Origin: Membranipora membranacea
Lineage: Eukaryota > Bryozoa > Gymnolaemata > Cheilostomatida > Membraniporidae
DNA: 64,000 bases
Direction: 5' to 3'
Assembly: GCA_914767715.1 (NCBI GenBank)
Contig: OU612065.1
Location: forward strand, 8,558,001 to 8,622,000
Numbering within the stretch: the stretch's first letter is position 1; every line of letters begins with the position of its first letter. The position numbers and the translations under genes are program-made. Shown one piece after another: positions 25,201-37,300 of the stretch. The notes under the pieces were generated by a model, which worked only from the letters and a program-made list of their open reading frames with translations, ran no database searches and was not told the origin of the DNA.

Positions 25201-25570
25201 CACGGGCATAAATAATGCTTAACCGAGTGGTATAACCTGTATGTTTTTAACGACTCAATAAGTCCTCGAGTGGCAAAGGTTGACACAGGATGCTTCAACA
25301 ATTATATACATGCCTGAAATCTCGGTGCGTGTATGGACATTCTCCACATTCCCTAGGATGATATTAAATGTAATAATTGGCCCCTGAGTTGGCAAGCGTC
25401 GTGCATATGCTTTAAATTTGACAACAATTTGTCAACAGTCCAACATACCATCAGATGATTCACTGAACTAAAATTTGTAGCCGCTGCGCTATCATGGGAG
25501 ACCATTAGTCTTTTATAGCTATGTCTTGATTTAATCTACTTCATTGAATCCTACTTTTTCTGCAGTTGAC
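22276..25570. other. Gene-poor region upstream of FAAH
   Basis: A comparatively GC-rich patch at about 22430-22740 is open on the plus strand (91 and 86 codons in two frames) and on the minus strand (ending RGTSRRKVQWV), but splice partners on the minus strand break the frame. The patch at 24576-25222 is likewise open on both strands without a recognisable domain. Short ACCAATG repeats occur near 23310-23335. The part near 25550 is FAAH 5' UTR, with a probable splice acceptor just before the start codon. Confidence 0.5.
23955..24066 (-). repeat. TACCC-rich dispersed repeat, copy 2 (inverted)
   Basis: On the minus strand it repeats GGTATCACGAAACCACCTAC, a (TACCC)-type tract, and GGAGTGGATTGTCAGTGTGT, matching 20703-20790. 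The plus strand is therefore a G-rich GGGTA tract with several runs of three or more G, a possible G-quadruplex former. Confidence 0.8.
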
Positions 25571-28500
25571 ATGGAGCTGACTGATCTTGCCGAAGTACCA
25601 CCTGAAGTCTTAGTTGCGGTGGGTCTCTGTAGCTCTTTTGCTGCTTGGATCTCCATCAAGCTGCTCAGTTCAGCATTCAAGACTCGTGCCAACCACAAGA
25701 TAAGAGATAAGAAAAAGAAGAGACTTCAAGAAATCAATGGTAACTGGTACCATCAAGCTCAGAGCCAGGTGAGCTTTATTTTTTCTAGTACCATGATTGG
25801 TTGAAATTCAATATCTTACCTCTTATGATACAGCCAATTGGCACATTTTTGTCACAAGTAGTGGGGACTTCTGCCAAAGAGCTGGAAAAGAATATGCTGG
25901 ATGGTAACCACTTGAAGCATATAGCAATCCAATAGCGTCCAATGCATTTTGAATGCAGTGGGGACAACTTACAAACTCTGAGCTGTAAAAGGGAGATTTA
26001 GGATGCATATTTGGGTATTGTTTTTCGATTGCCATATTTAGATTTGTGTGATTGTTACGGGACTGTCCCATTTATCATTAGATCACTGCTGATGATGCAG
26101 AGAGAATTGTAAAACTAAGTTTTGGAGAGTTGAGGAGAGAATTGCTGGAGGGGGAGATCACTCCTACAAAGGCATTGCACGCATATCAGTTCAAAGTGGC
26201 AAAAGAGAATCAAACAATAAATTTCATGTGTGAACCGATCATGGAAGCTAAGGTAAGTATTATGTACAATATTTGTGTTATCAAATGCTTTCCGAAACCT
26301 GTTGAAGTGAGGATCTGCATGAATGATTAATTACCATATAAATAACATATGTGAATGAGAGGTGCATACTACTATACAATGAGCAGTCTGGCATGGGTAT
26401 TTTACTTTCTTTTCCCAACCAATCATTGCATCACAACTGCCACAAAGCTATAAAATCAGTGTTAGATTTTCCCAGTTACCCCCAACAGTATCCCAATAGT
26501 ATTGGAAGCGTTTGTTTTACCCCTTCAATACCTTTGTAATCTTAAAGTATGTTGATTTGTTCAGTTGAATCAGTCAGTTTGATTTCCAATTGTACCAGCC
26601 ATTGGTTATATATCTTTGCAGCCACCACTTTACACTTAAAACGCATATTAATCTCTCATCTTGTTCTTCCAGGACACAGCCCTGAAATTAGATAGGATGA
26701 GTGAGAGTGAGCGACAAAAGCTTCCATTGTTTGGTATCCCTATCAGTCTAAAGGAAAACTATTTTCTTGAGGTGAGCTTCCATACTTTTACATATCGGGT
26801 GCTTAGTGATGGTGGCTTTAAAGTCCAAAAAAATTTCATTTGTAATACACCAACTCAATCAACCTAGTAATGGTTGACTGAATATACCATGACTACGGTC
26901 AACCTATGAGTAAAGTGTAGTGGTTCATATTGATTGTTCAACCTATTCTCAAGGGGATTGGTAAGAAAAGAATTTAGCCCTTTGTGTCTTACCTATTTGA
27001 TTATTGTTGTGTTCTGTTTTCTAGGGAGTAAATTCTAATTTTATCTTCTACCAGGTTGGTTAGTTGGTACTCATTGAAGCCACATTGGCAAGGAAGCTTA
27101 GACAAAATATTTCAATTAAACTACGAGATTGAATATCATGAGCTTGTATGCATAGTCATCCTCTCACTATTTCTTTGTCATATCTCTAATACATCACTAC
27201 CATTCTGTGATAATCCTAATTCTGCTAATAAGTGCCACAATCTGGAATCTATAACAAGTTGTATGTTGATATTTTCTAGGGATATGACTGCACAGTTGGG
27301 TGTGTGAAGTACATTGACAAGCCTATGAGTGTCACATCCTGCATTGTTCAAGTGAGTTATGGGAGTATGGGAAATCTGTAACAAGGAAAATATCCTGATG
27401 AATCAATGAGCTATACATGATGACATTACTCACTTGTTCCTGATATAACTGGAAAGCATGATTTTAGGACTTCTTACTTCCTCTCAATAGATGCCTTTAT
27501 TTTTGATGAATCACCATCAGGACAGTATTTTGAGAATTAAATTATGGTGAGTGTTCCAGTGCTGCTGTTCCTGTTCACAACTTGGAGTTATTGATTTTGA
27601 TTGAAAGTGGGTAGCTTTCTTTAAGAAAGGGTGAAAATACTAAAAGGTAACAGTAACCAATCCGTGCGAGCGGTTACCCATTGTCTAGTCATGTAGCAGT
27701 AAAGTTTTGACAGGAGGGAAGGTTCGCAACTTAGCACATGCTGGAAAAAGCTAACTTTTAAGCTAGCTAACATTTGCTCACCCTCTTTACATTATATACA
27801 CCCAAACTATCCAAAATTAATTCTAGCTAACATTAAGTTGTCTTAAAACTAGCTAAACTCCTCTAAGGTATATTGATATAATATTATCCGCTGTGATGAT
27901 TTTTGTGACATTGGTCAAAACTGGAATGTGTTGAATGGAATGGATGGGCTTGTTGTTAGGGGGTGCTTTATTTGTTTATTATGATTGTAGGCACTAGTTA
28001 AACAGGGAGCCATACCTTTCATACGCACCAACGTACCTCAGACTTGCATGTCATTTGATAGCACAAATCCTATATACGGAGTCACTTGTAATCCTTATAA
28101 TAAAGAGAGATCATGTGGCGGCTCTTCCGGTGGTTGGTTATAGTTTCTTGTCTTTTCAACATGTGTATGAATTTTAAATACTGACATTCTACCATGTGTA
28201 TGGTTATTCAGATTATTCCTCCATAATTGAGTTGGGCATGAAACATTATCACTATCAAATTCCTCAAAGCTGTTGCAAGGATTATTATTTCCATGCTTAC
28301 ATCTCATCATTCTCACTTCTGCAGGTGAAGGCGCAGCTATTGGTTGTGGCGCTTCAGTTCTAGGGTTCGGTAGTGACATTGGTGGCAGTGTCAGAATTCC
28401 AGCTGCCTGGTGTGGTATTTATTCATTAAAGCCGACAGCAGGCAGGCTCAGTCTCTATGGTGATCTCAGTGCAGATCTCAATGAGAGAATAGGTAAGTGA

Positions 28501-31500
28501 AATATCATGTTATGTATGGAAGAGTTTCAGTAGACTTCCTGAGGTTATCCCAAATTTTATAGTTTTAAACATTAAAATTTAAATTAAAGAGATAAATTTA
28601 GGCCTCTTTTGAGACTACAACAAGGCACATGAAAACCAAAACTCTAAAGGGCTCATGTTATGTTCTGGTTTATTCTCCAAGCAAATTCTATTTCATTACC
28701 TCATAAAGATATTTCTTTTCCTACATCTGTCTACACTCGGAGTTATTTTTCCTCATCAATGAAGTGAATTCAATCTTACTGTATAATATACGGGAGTAAC
28801 ATATATATGCGTAGCAGTTGGAATTTTTTTTGGATCTCATAGTATAGTGCTGTGTAGCATTATTTATATTATGTATTATTTTGTGTTACTATTTATGTTT
28901 GCAGTGACAATCACCTGTGGACCTATGGGCAGAGATGTCGATTCCCTGATAGCGTCAATGAGAGCGCTGTCCACAAGTGAAAGCTATGATGTAGATCCTT
29001 ATGTACCTCCTGTCACATTCAATGAAGCAGTAAGTACACTTGTAAATCGTGATGGTGGTGGCAGATGATTATCAGTATAAAAGCGACATAGACAAGTCTT
29101 GAAGATACGATTTTGTATCTAAAACCATCTTGTATAACAAAATACCAATGTTGCAGTCAAGTGAGACCCACAAACTGCATTGTTGTGTATGTGTTTATTT
29201 TCAGACACTGAAATCAACACAAAAGTTGCGTATCGGATATTTGGTTGAATGTGACCCTATTGATACTTGCTCTTCTAGTAAACGGTCTGTCAATATGGCC
29301 ATCAATACGCTGAAATCTCAAGGACACGAGGTATGTACAAATCATTGTCCATGTATTTTTGTGTACTGTTCGTCCACTCTGCTGTGTGTATCCAATATTA
29401 TTCTAGCTCTTATCCTTTACCATACAATATAAATTTGTCAGCACAGATTATGAGCTAAAAGCACGAGGAGTGGTATTATATAAGTCCAAGTACTCAGATT
29501 ATTGCAGGTGCAAGTTTGTTGAATTACATTATTAAATAAGACTTTCTTGAAAATGTTATGATGCAAACTCACCATTGCAGCAATCCAAGCACTCAGACAA
29601 GTATGATATCAGTCATTCCCAGGTCAAACCCAAACCATCCACGCTCTGTTTGTGTGTGGGTATAAAAGATAGGCGTCTTGACCCATTTTTCTCTTGATGA
29701 CAATGTCTGTATCAAGAAAAGGTTCTCGTCAATTTTGAGATATTGAATTCTCACATTTTGCAATTTAGAACAAGATATATGTTATATTAGCAATGCAATG
29801 ACTGGCAATACAAATAAATTTTCCTCTTTGTTACCTCTGGTAGTCTTATTACCATTGACTTAGTGTTTTTTTGCGTTTTTAGCTTAAACTGGCTGTTATT
29901 ATAGACACCTTCGTTTATTGAGCAATGGCAGAGTAGACATCACTTAAATGTGCAGGCGCACAAGATCTTCACATACATTTTGATGTTTTTTAGCTGGTTA
30001 AATGGATGCCACCTAAAATAGAATGGGCTATCAGCGTTCTCTTTACAACTAACTTATTCGCTGATGGTGGCGAAAAATATCTGAAGGCAATGTGAGTATG
30101 AACGACTCTGCAACTAGTGAAATAATATTCAGTTTGAAAGATAGTTGTTATAATCCCTAGAAACCGTGAAACTTGGACGGCCTTCCCATTGCTATAGAGT
30201 TTAGGCCCCACTAGTAATGTTCCGGTCCGGCCTGATATTTTGGATTACCCGTAAGCTTGTCAGTAGTATGTTTTGCTCTCAGATAACTTCCAGTTTATAT
30301 TTCAGTGAGAATGACCAGTGGGAGAGTCATATTGTGGAAACCATCCTAATAAGCAAAGCACCAACATGGCTAAAACTAGCTATGGCAAAGGTTCTGACCC
30401 CTTTTGTAAGTCATCATTCATATGTAATGCTCGTTAGGCTGACACTCTTGGCACTCTTGGCATATGTTAGTAAATCCATACATTTTGTTTTATATGAACA
30501 CAGTATTTTCCCCTAACCGTTGGCTTAATGATAAGTATATGCATTGAACCAATTTTTAGGAACACTATCATACACAATACAGCTGATACTAAAGTTGGAG
30601 ATAAATCTTGATATTTTTACATCGTTTGTGTGTCCATAATTCTCAGTTCTTGTCCAAACTGTTTATCGTGTTTATTATGTGGTTGATATACTAGTCAGCC
30701 AGGACAGTTTTTGAAGAAAAATTAAATTGATGCTAACAATGCTATATATATGATATATACTATAGCTATCTATTTCATTTTCTAGTTCCCTAAATATCAA
30801 GTAAACTACCTCAAATCAAGCTGTGGTTCAGGAACTATTGGCCAATTATGGCAAGATGAAGCTGATATTAAGGTTTGCAATCCTCCAATGTGTTATATTT
30901 ATCACCTGAAGCACCCAAAAATTTGATTAGCAGCATACCAGTTTCATTCTTTTGGTCCGTGTTGAGTTTGATACATATTGTCCAGATGTATTTTTGTGAA
31001 AGAATAAGCCCGAGTGACGGATTATTATCCAGAAAAAGAAAAGGAACAATGATCAATCGATGAGTAAGATGAACCTTTCAAAATATTTTGTGTACAATGC
31101 TGTCCTAAGGGAACCTGTCACTCAGTATTCAGAGATGATACTTGCATGTTGTTTCGGTTTGTTTTTAAATGATCTGTTTGCACCATTGCACCATTAATTT
31201 CATCTGTCTTGTGGTTCATAAAAGCTCAAAATTGTTGTGGTATCTCATCACAAACTCCTGCTCACAGAACCTGATCTCACGGGAAGGGTATATTTCTATA
31301 TTTTGCTGTCAAACCCTACAAATGAAGACATCGAAATTACATGGGTTTGGTGCTGGTAAATTTATGTGTCAGACCAATAACCTTGAGATGTGGGCTTATG
31401 ATTAAGCAGAATAATACATTACCTGTGCCTTCCATCTGCTTGATTCTACAATCTAATTTATTTTGAGCTTATGTATTTGGTCATCTCTAGACATACAGAA

Positions 31501-32695
31501 GAGAGGTGGTAAGGGAGCTCCAGCAGCAGGGAATAGATGCTCTCATATTCCCTGCTATGCCTGTACCCGCCATGAGAATCGGTGAATGTAAGGATGCAGT
31601 CGGTAGGTTAAACAATAATATACGCTGCTTGGTTTCTGAATGACATAATTCTATTCAATTAAAAAACTAAGCATTTCAATAAACTCGTCCTGTGTTGGTT
31701 GATTAAATACTTGATGCTATGTAATAGATAGAAGGCTACTGCTAGTTAATACTTTTTGAACTTCTCATCACTCATGCTGCCTCATGTACAGCGATCCATT
31801 CAGCAGGATATGAATTCAATGTCTCTGTCGAGTGTTGACCATTATACTATGATGGATGGTGCAGCTACTATATGATCTGTTTATGTATTATATAGCGTGA
31901 AGAATATAAGTCAAGAAACTGATAAATAATGCCGGACTGGAGATAATCTAGTTTCTGTAACAGTAGTACAGGTTCTCTACTAGACTTGTCCCTTATTAAT
32001 CAAGTGTTGATGTCCCTCCTCTATTTATTTGTTGCAGGAGCAATAGCTTACATGGGCATGTTCAATCTGCTCAATTTCCCTGCTGGCGTTGTTCCAGTCA
32101 CCCGTGGCACAAATGAAGATACGCTGAACGATCGACAATTATTTTCAACTAAAGATATGTTCCACAAAGCTATGAAATTGGTAATTACTTTCAGCTATCA
32201 TAAACTGACAAACGTGAAGGATATTCCAACACTTTTTCAAGCGTTTTCTCCAATGTAAGCTCTATTTTTTCTGTCCTCACATGTTGCTTGCTATGATGGT
32301 AAAACCAGAATATCTTGTGTCTCTTAAAATGAAGAAATGGGGAACAGGGCTATTTTTACAATGCAAATGGTGCAGAAATTTAAGAATACTAAAACATTTT
32401 CTCAGAGTACAAGATCATCGTATCATACGTTAAACCCTTTTATATAGCATGTTTAAATATATTGGAGTGTCATATTTGAAACACATTTATGTAGATATGA
32501 GTTGGCTGCGTCCTAATCGGGTAGTAGTCATCTATCTAATACACCTTTTTCATACTATAATCACTATTTGTTTAGAACTTGGAGGGTTGTGAAGGACTAC
32601 CTATGAGTGTACAAGTAGCTTCTCTGCCTTATCGTGAGGAGATCTGTCTCAGAATAATGAAGGAATTGGAAACTTCTATTGGTTATAAGGTCTAG
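25571..32695 (+). CDS. FAAH: Fatty-acid amide hydrolase 1 (amidase signature family)
   Basis: Fourteen exons: 25571-25768, 26082-26252, 26673-26771, 27280-27351, 27991-28132, 28325-28492, 28905-29029, 29205-29330, 29994-30091, 30306-30405, 30786-30872, 31491-31602, 32038-32180 and 32576-32695. Phases close to 586 aa (human FAAH is 579). An N-terminal hydrophobic segment (about residues 12-34) matches the membrane anchor. The Ser-Ser-Lys catalytic triad is intact: Lys150 in PISLKEN, Ser225 in CGGSSGGEGA and Ser249 in SDIGGSVRIPAAWCGIYSLK, each offset by eight from human Lys142, Ser217 and Ser241. Downstream blocks VTITCGPMGRDVDSL and NLLNFPAGVVPVTRGT also match FAAH. The enzyme hydrolyses fatty-acid amides such as anandamide and oleamide at internal membranes; substrate range in this organism is inferred. 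The GGSSGG codon run is split by an intron. Convergent with the guanylyl cyclase gene. Confidence 0.95.
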
Positions 32696-34355
32696 TGATT
32701 TACAGCAGCGGTATCTGCATCGGCAATAATTAGTTAGTCTCAAGGCTGGTTAGAAATTCCAAGCGGGTAATAGACCCATCTTATCATCATATCATGCCCT
32801 TACACCTGAAATAGGCACAGTATGTACTTTTCATAGTTATATTTTATATGTACGAGGAATAGATTATAAGATAAGTACACGCTGCCTGCGCCTATAATAA
32901 CTGTATTTTTAACTAACTTACCCTTCAGGTCAGACACCAACGCATCTATCAACATTATGCAACAATGATCTCTCATTTGTTTTGTAAAATGGAATTCGAT
33001 TTTTGTAATTGTAATTTTTTTTAAACTGAATAATGATTGAATTTTGGTATCAGTGGTTGTATATAGAATTTTTGCTTGTTCTACAATTACAAGTATGCGT
33101 AATAGTCATTATTCATCTCTCCATATTGATTGCAATATTGTTAATTATTGACACTTCTTTACCTCAGCAGTGCTTATTCACATGACTTACTAGGTGCCGG
33201 GTAGTAGTACCTGACTTTTCTGGTATTAGCAAGTGCCAGATGAGCCAGTTACTAATCGCCATAATGTATGTGGTGTTACAAATCTCTCTATCTGTGAACG
33301 ATTTTTATTATCGCTAGTCAAGTTTAATCGACTTTTCAACTTTGCAAAAGATTGTGAAAGAATTGTGCAAAGTTGAAATGTCACGCATATTATTGCTATT
33401 TTTCTGAATGATTAAAATTGAATAGAAGAATACTTTCAAAAAACTAGTCTCCTGCATTAAAAAAGTCTAAGCAATGACCTTTGACAGCATTCTAATCATA
33501 GTGATTGAAGGTACAGGCAAGAAAATACACCATGAGAAAAATAAAAAAACATTTAAACCAGTCATACCAAGGTGAATAGAGTAAGTGATGAGACTTATAC
33601 CCAATTGTGTTTGGCCATCCTATAACAGCATCAATTTCTGATCGAACAAGAGTGACATATTAGATTGTGGAAACTAGTTTTTTTATTAGAAACAGCCAGT
33701 CACACATAGCTCCTTGGAAGGTATCAAACTGAACAATGTATCTCTGTGGTCCTCATGATAGTTTGCCAATTACTATTTTGAAAAACATGGTTATATTTCA
33801 CTAGTGAGCTATTGGCATAAAATAATCTATTGCCCAAATCTGCAGTTAGGTAACTTTCACAGAGGGGTGTCTGGCTCTGATCCTGAGACAAAAAATAAGA
33901 GCTCGAGTATGATTTCTTAGACAGATAAAACCTGTCAATCATTTACGGTTCAAACATTGGATAAGAAGAAAGCAATCTGAAGTCAGAAGAAAAATGTAAC
34001 AGATTGGTAGTCAGCTCATTCACTGCAGAGGAAATCTATGACCGACAGTCTGATCAATCACACTATTCTCACAATTTACTGTTATGGCTAATTAAGTCAT
34101 GGCAGAAGACATAAGTTATGACACAAAAAGAGCTTACAGTTTGCCTGTCAACTATATAAGTGTAACTCAATTTGTAAAATAGACACTGTGCAGTCAAAAA
34201 TAAATTTCTGAGTCCAGATAGATAATTTATGGCATCAATTTACCAACTTAATAATGGATTATGAGATTGTTTTTTGTTGGTATTTTTGCTAAATCTAAAG
34301 CTAAAGCTAAATCATCTCCCCATTGTACACTCACATATTGTGCTGAGAAGCTAGC
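32696..34355. other. Convergent intergenic region between FAAH and guanylyl cyclase
   Basis: AT-rich 3' UTR and spacer. It contains an inverted repeat of 13-bp arms (TTTCAACTTTGCA and its complement, about 33337-33380). A 72-codon minus-strand frame at 33942-33724 lacks motifs and splice context. No gene seen. Confidence 0.55.
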
Positions 34356-37300
34356 TCAGAACTCGTCAACTTGTATGGTGATTGGTTGAGTACCTGACAC
34401 ATCCTGTTTAGCGAGTAACAAAGCTTGCTCATTGTCCGACACCGTTATCATCGGGATTGCTTCACCAGAATTACTCTGAGTGGCCATTCTGTTTAAGCCC
34501 TCAGATGACCGACTCGCTATCCTAGTAGCCAGTGAGATCTTTATCCGCTCTCTTGCACGGAATGAATCGGCCCTTTTTATGGCAGCCATAGATTTGATAG
34601 AGCCACTTCTTGTTTGTCTCATAGCTGATATCTCAGGACTCATCACAGTATCTAACCCGCTAAGCATGCTGCCTGTATTAGATGCCGGCGGATTACCTGG
34701 CAGCGTCAGACTGTCTTTGTTTGTCAGATGTCTACCTGGTACTGTTGTCCCTGCAGAGTTTGTCACTCCAGTCAGCCAATATGTCTCCATATCACCTGTT
34801 TGATATCAACAAAATGGTAAATGCCTTTGACTGGTATGCATGCCTTCATTTACTTGTATCATCACATATTCTTTGAAATGATAACAATGTTGCTGATGTA
34901 TAACGACGAATTTACAGAGGGAATTACTTTGGCTGCTCACTAATCAAGCTTTGTAAAACCAAGAAGTTAGAGTGTCTAACTCCTGGGTAAGACTAGTTGG
35001 ACAGTTGAGTAAGGTGATGTAACAATTTCTGACTTTACTTACCTTTGCCCTTCAGGTTGACTGTTCCTCTCTTGCTATAGTAGAATCCTCCCATTTTGTC
35101 CAGAAGTTGTCGAGTTGTTTCACTCATCTGAATTTTCATAGCTGAAAAAAATCACTCAATATCTGTGCTGGTGGTCAGAGAAACACTGGTGGTATTTAAG
35201 GAAGTTGCCCTCCCTTTTCCATGTCTTGGTAACTGTTGCTTCCGAAAATAATAGTCGGGCATTTATTGTTATTACGGTACACAATAATTAAAGATGGTAA
35301 TGTGGGATTGCAATACATATATGTTCCTAGTAATAATGTGTGTAAGTATGTAGCCTTATTCCAACCGAGGAGTTTTAAAATGTTATATACATTTCTTCTA
35401 TACGATAATCATAATATGTATGAAATATCATACAATATGGTATGATATATATAACATTTATAAAATAACATAATAATGTTTATGGTAATAATGTATAGTT
35501 ACTCACGTTCACTAGTAGTTTCTAGCCTTGAGGCTACATTTACAGTATCACCAAACAGAGTGTACCGAGGCATACTCACACCTACTACACCAGCTACACA
35601 TGGTCCTGAGTGAATACCTGGAACATAACGTCCAAATGTCAACAACTATATTGATCGCTGTTAGCAATATTGTCCCTCTTGGGTACGGAACAAAAATTAT
35701 CTTTATTTATGTCAACCCACAGCGGTTATTGTATGATCAACAATAGTAAAGTTGTTATCATCATCAACCATTTGTCCCTGCCCGTGAAATGTGGAATTCG
35801 CAATTTGTTACTGCAACAAAAACTGCCATATAATGCTTATTGCTCAGTGATATTGAGCTATTTTCTGTATAGTTACCTATTCTCATTTTGAGTTTCCCGT
35901 CTTTTGGGTATGTGGATCCATTTCGGTCAAATAATGTGAAGCCTTGTAATGTTTGTATGAACTCAAGGGCCATCAGTGCTATCTCGGCAGCATGCTGATC
36001 ACCATTAGGGTTTGGCAGACCTGACACACACAGATAGGCGTCGCCTACCGTCTCTACTTTGTACACATCATAGTGACGTATGATCGTATCAAACATGGTG
36101 TAGAGATCATTCAGCAAAGAGATCACCTGTGCACAAAATAGTCGTCATTATAAACAAGCAGCAGAGTATCTTGTATAGGAAGGTTGTATGGAGGTTTAGC
36201 TAAAATATTTTTACACCCTATATTTTGGAGGAGAAGATTATCATTAGAATATAGCTTTTCTGAAGCTGAGCGCAATAAGGGCCCATTTATTGCAGTTGAG
36301 TGTCCAACAATTACAGACTCAAACCATCATTTTAGAGTGTTTAGTTTGACCCCTACCTGATATGGTGTAGAAGCTGAGGCTAGGTTAGTAAATCCACAGA
36401 TGTCCGAGAAGAAGACTGTTATAGAACTGAAGCTCTCCGGTGCCACACTCTTACCCTTCACTAGCTGTTCTGCTACTTGACTAAAATTGAAATACGGTAC
36501 CCATGAGAACATGTGGAGTATAGCTAAGACTCTTCATGCTTGCATGTGTCTAGTAGACCAGCAGTAGAAATAAAAGAGGAGGATTTGGTTCTCTCGCACA
36601 AAGTTTTTAGCAGGAAGAAAAACAAACATTAAAGTTTAAACACACTGACAGCGGTTGCAACCTCAGCGAACACATCAATTCTCTTAGGATTAGCTGAGGC
36701 TTATATGTGACAATGTGATGTCATGCCAACGCTTTTCAATCTGAGGTGGCAACCGCTGATCAAACCGCTGAGGCTCCAGGGAGAATATATTTTGCAATCG
36801 CGGAGGTGTAAAAGCCTCCAAGGCTGCAACCACTAAGTGCGCTTTGTTAGAGAAGAGCAAAAATTTACCATGCTTGACAGAAATTCACTCGTAAATAATG
36901 TCTGTGAAAGAAAGGGAACAAAAGTAGAAGTAAACCTGTTTTTGTTAGCAAACTAATGATGAAGATAGTATTGGCATGACAAGTGGGAATATGCAGCCAC
37001 ATAGGGTTTTGTGAACCAAGCAGTGTCTGTGCAATGCTTGTCATGTTTAGTCGTGATCATCCCGTTACCGGCAAAGAAAATGGAAGATTTTTGCTAGTGA
37101 AGCTAGTAAGTGAAAGGTTAGCCGTTGTACGGTATACTTACTTGTTGGCATGTACAGAGCTGGTAAAACATTATAGTAGTAAAGTAAATGAGACCTAACA
37201 AAGGTTTTGAATAAGTTTCTTCAGATAACATTTAATGTAGCAAGCGTTCATGGCACACACAATCACAACCTATGAGTGGAGGGGAGAAAGGCGAGCAGGC

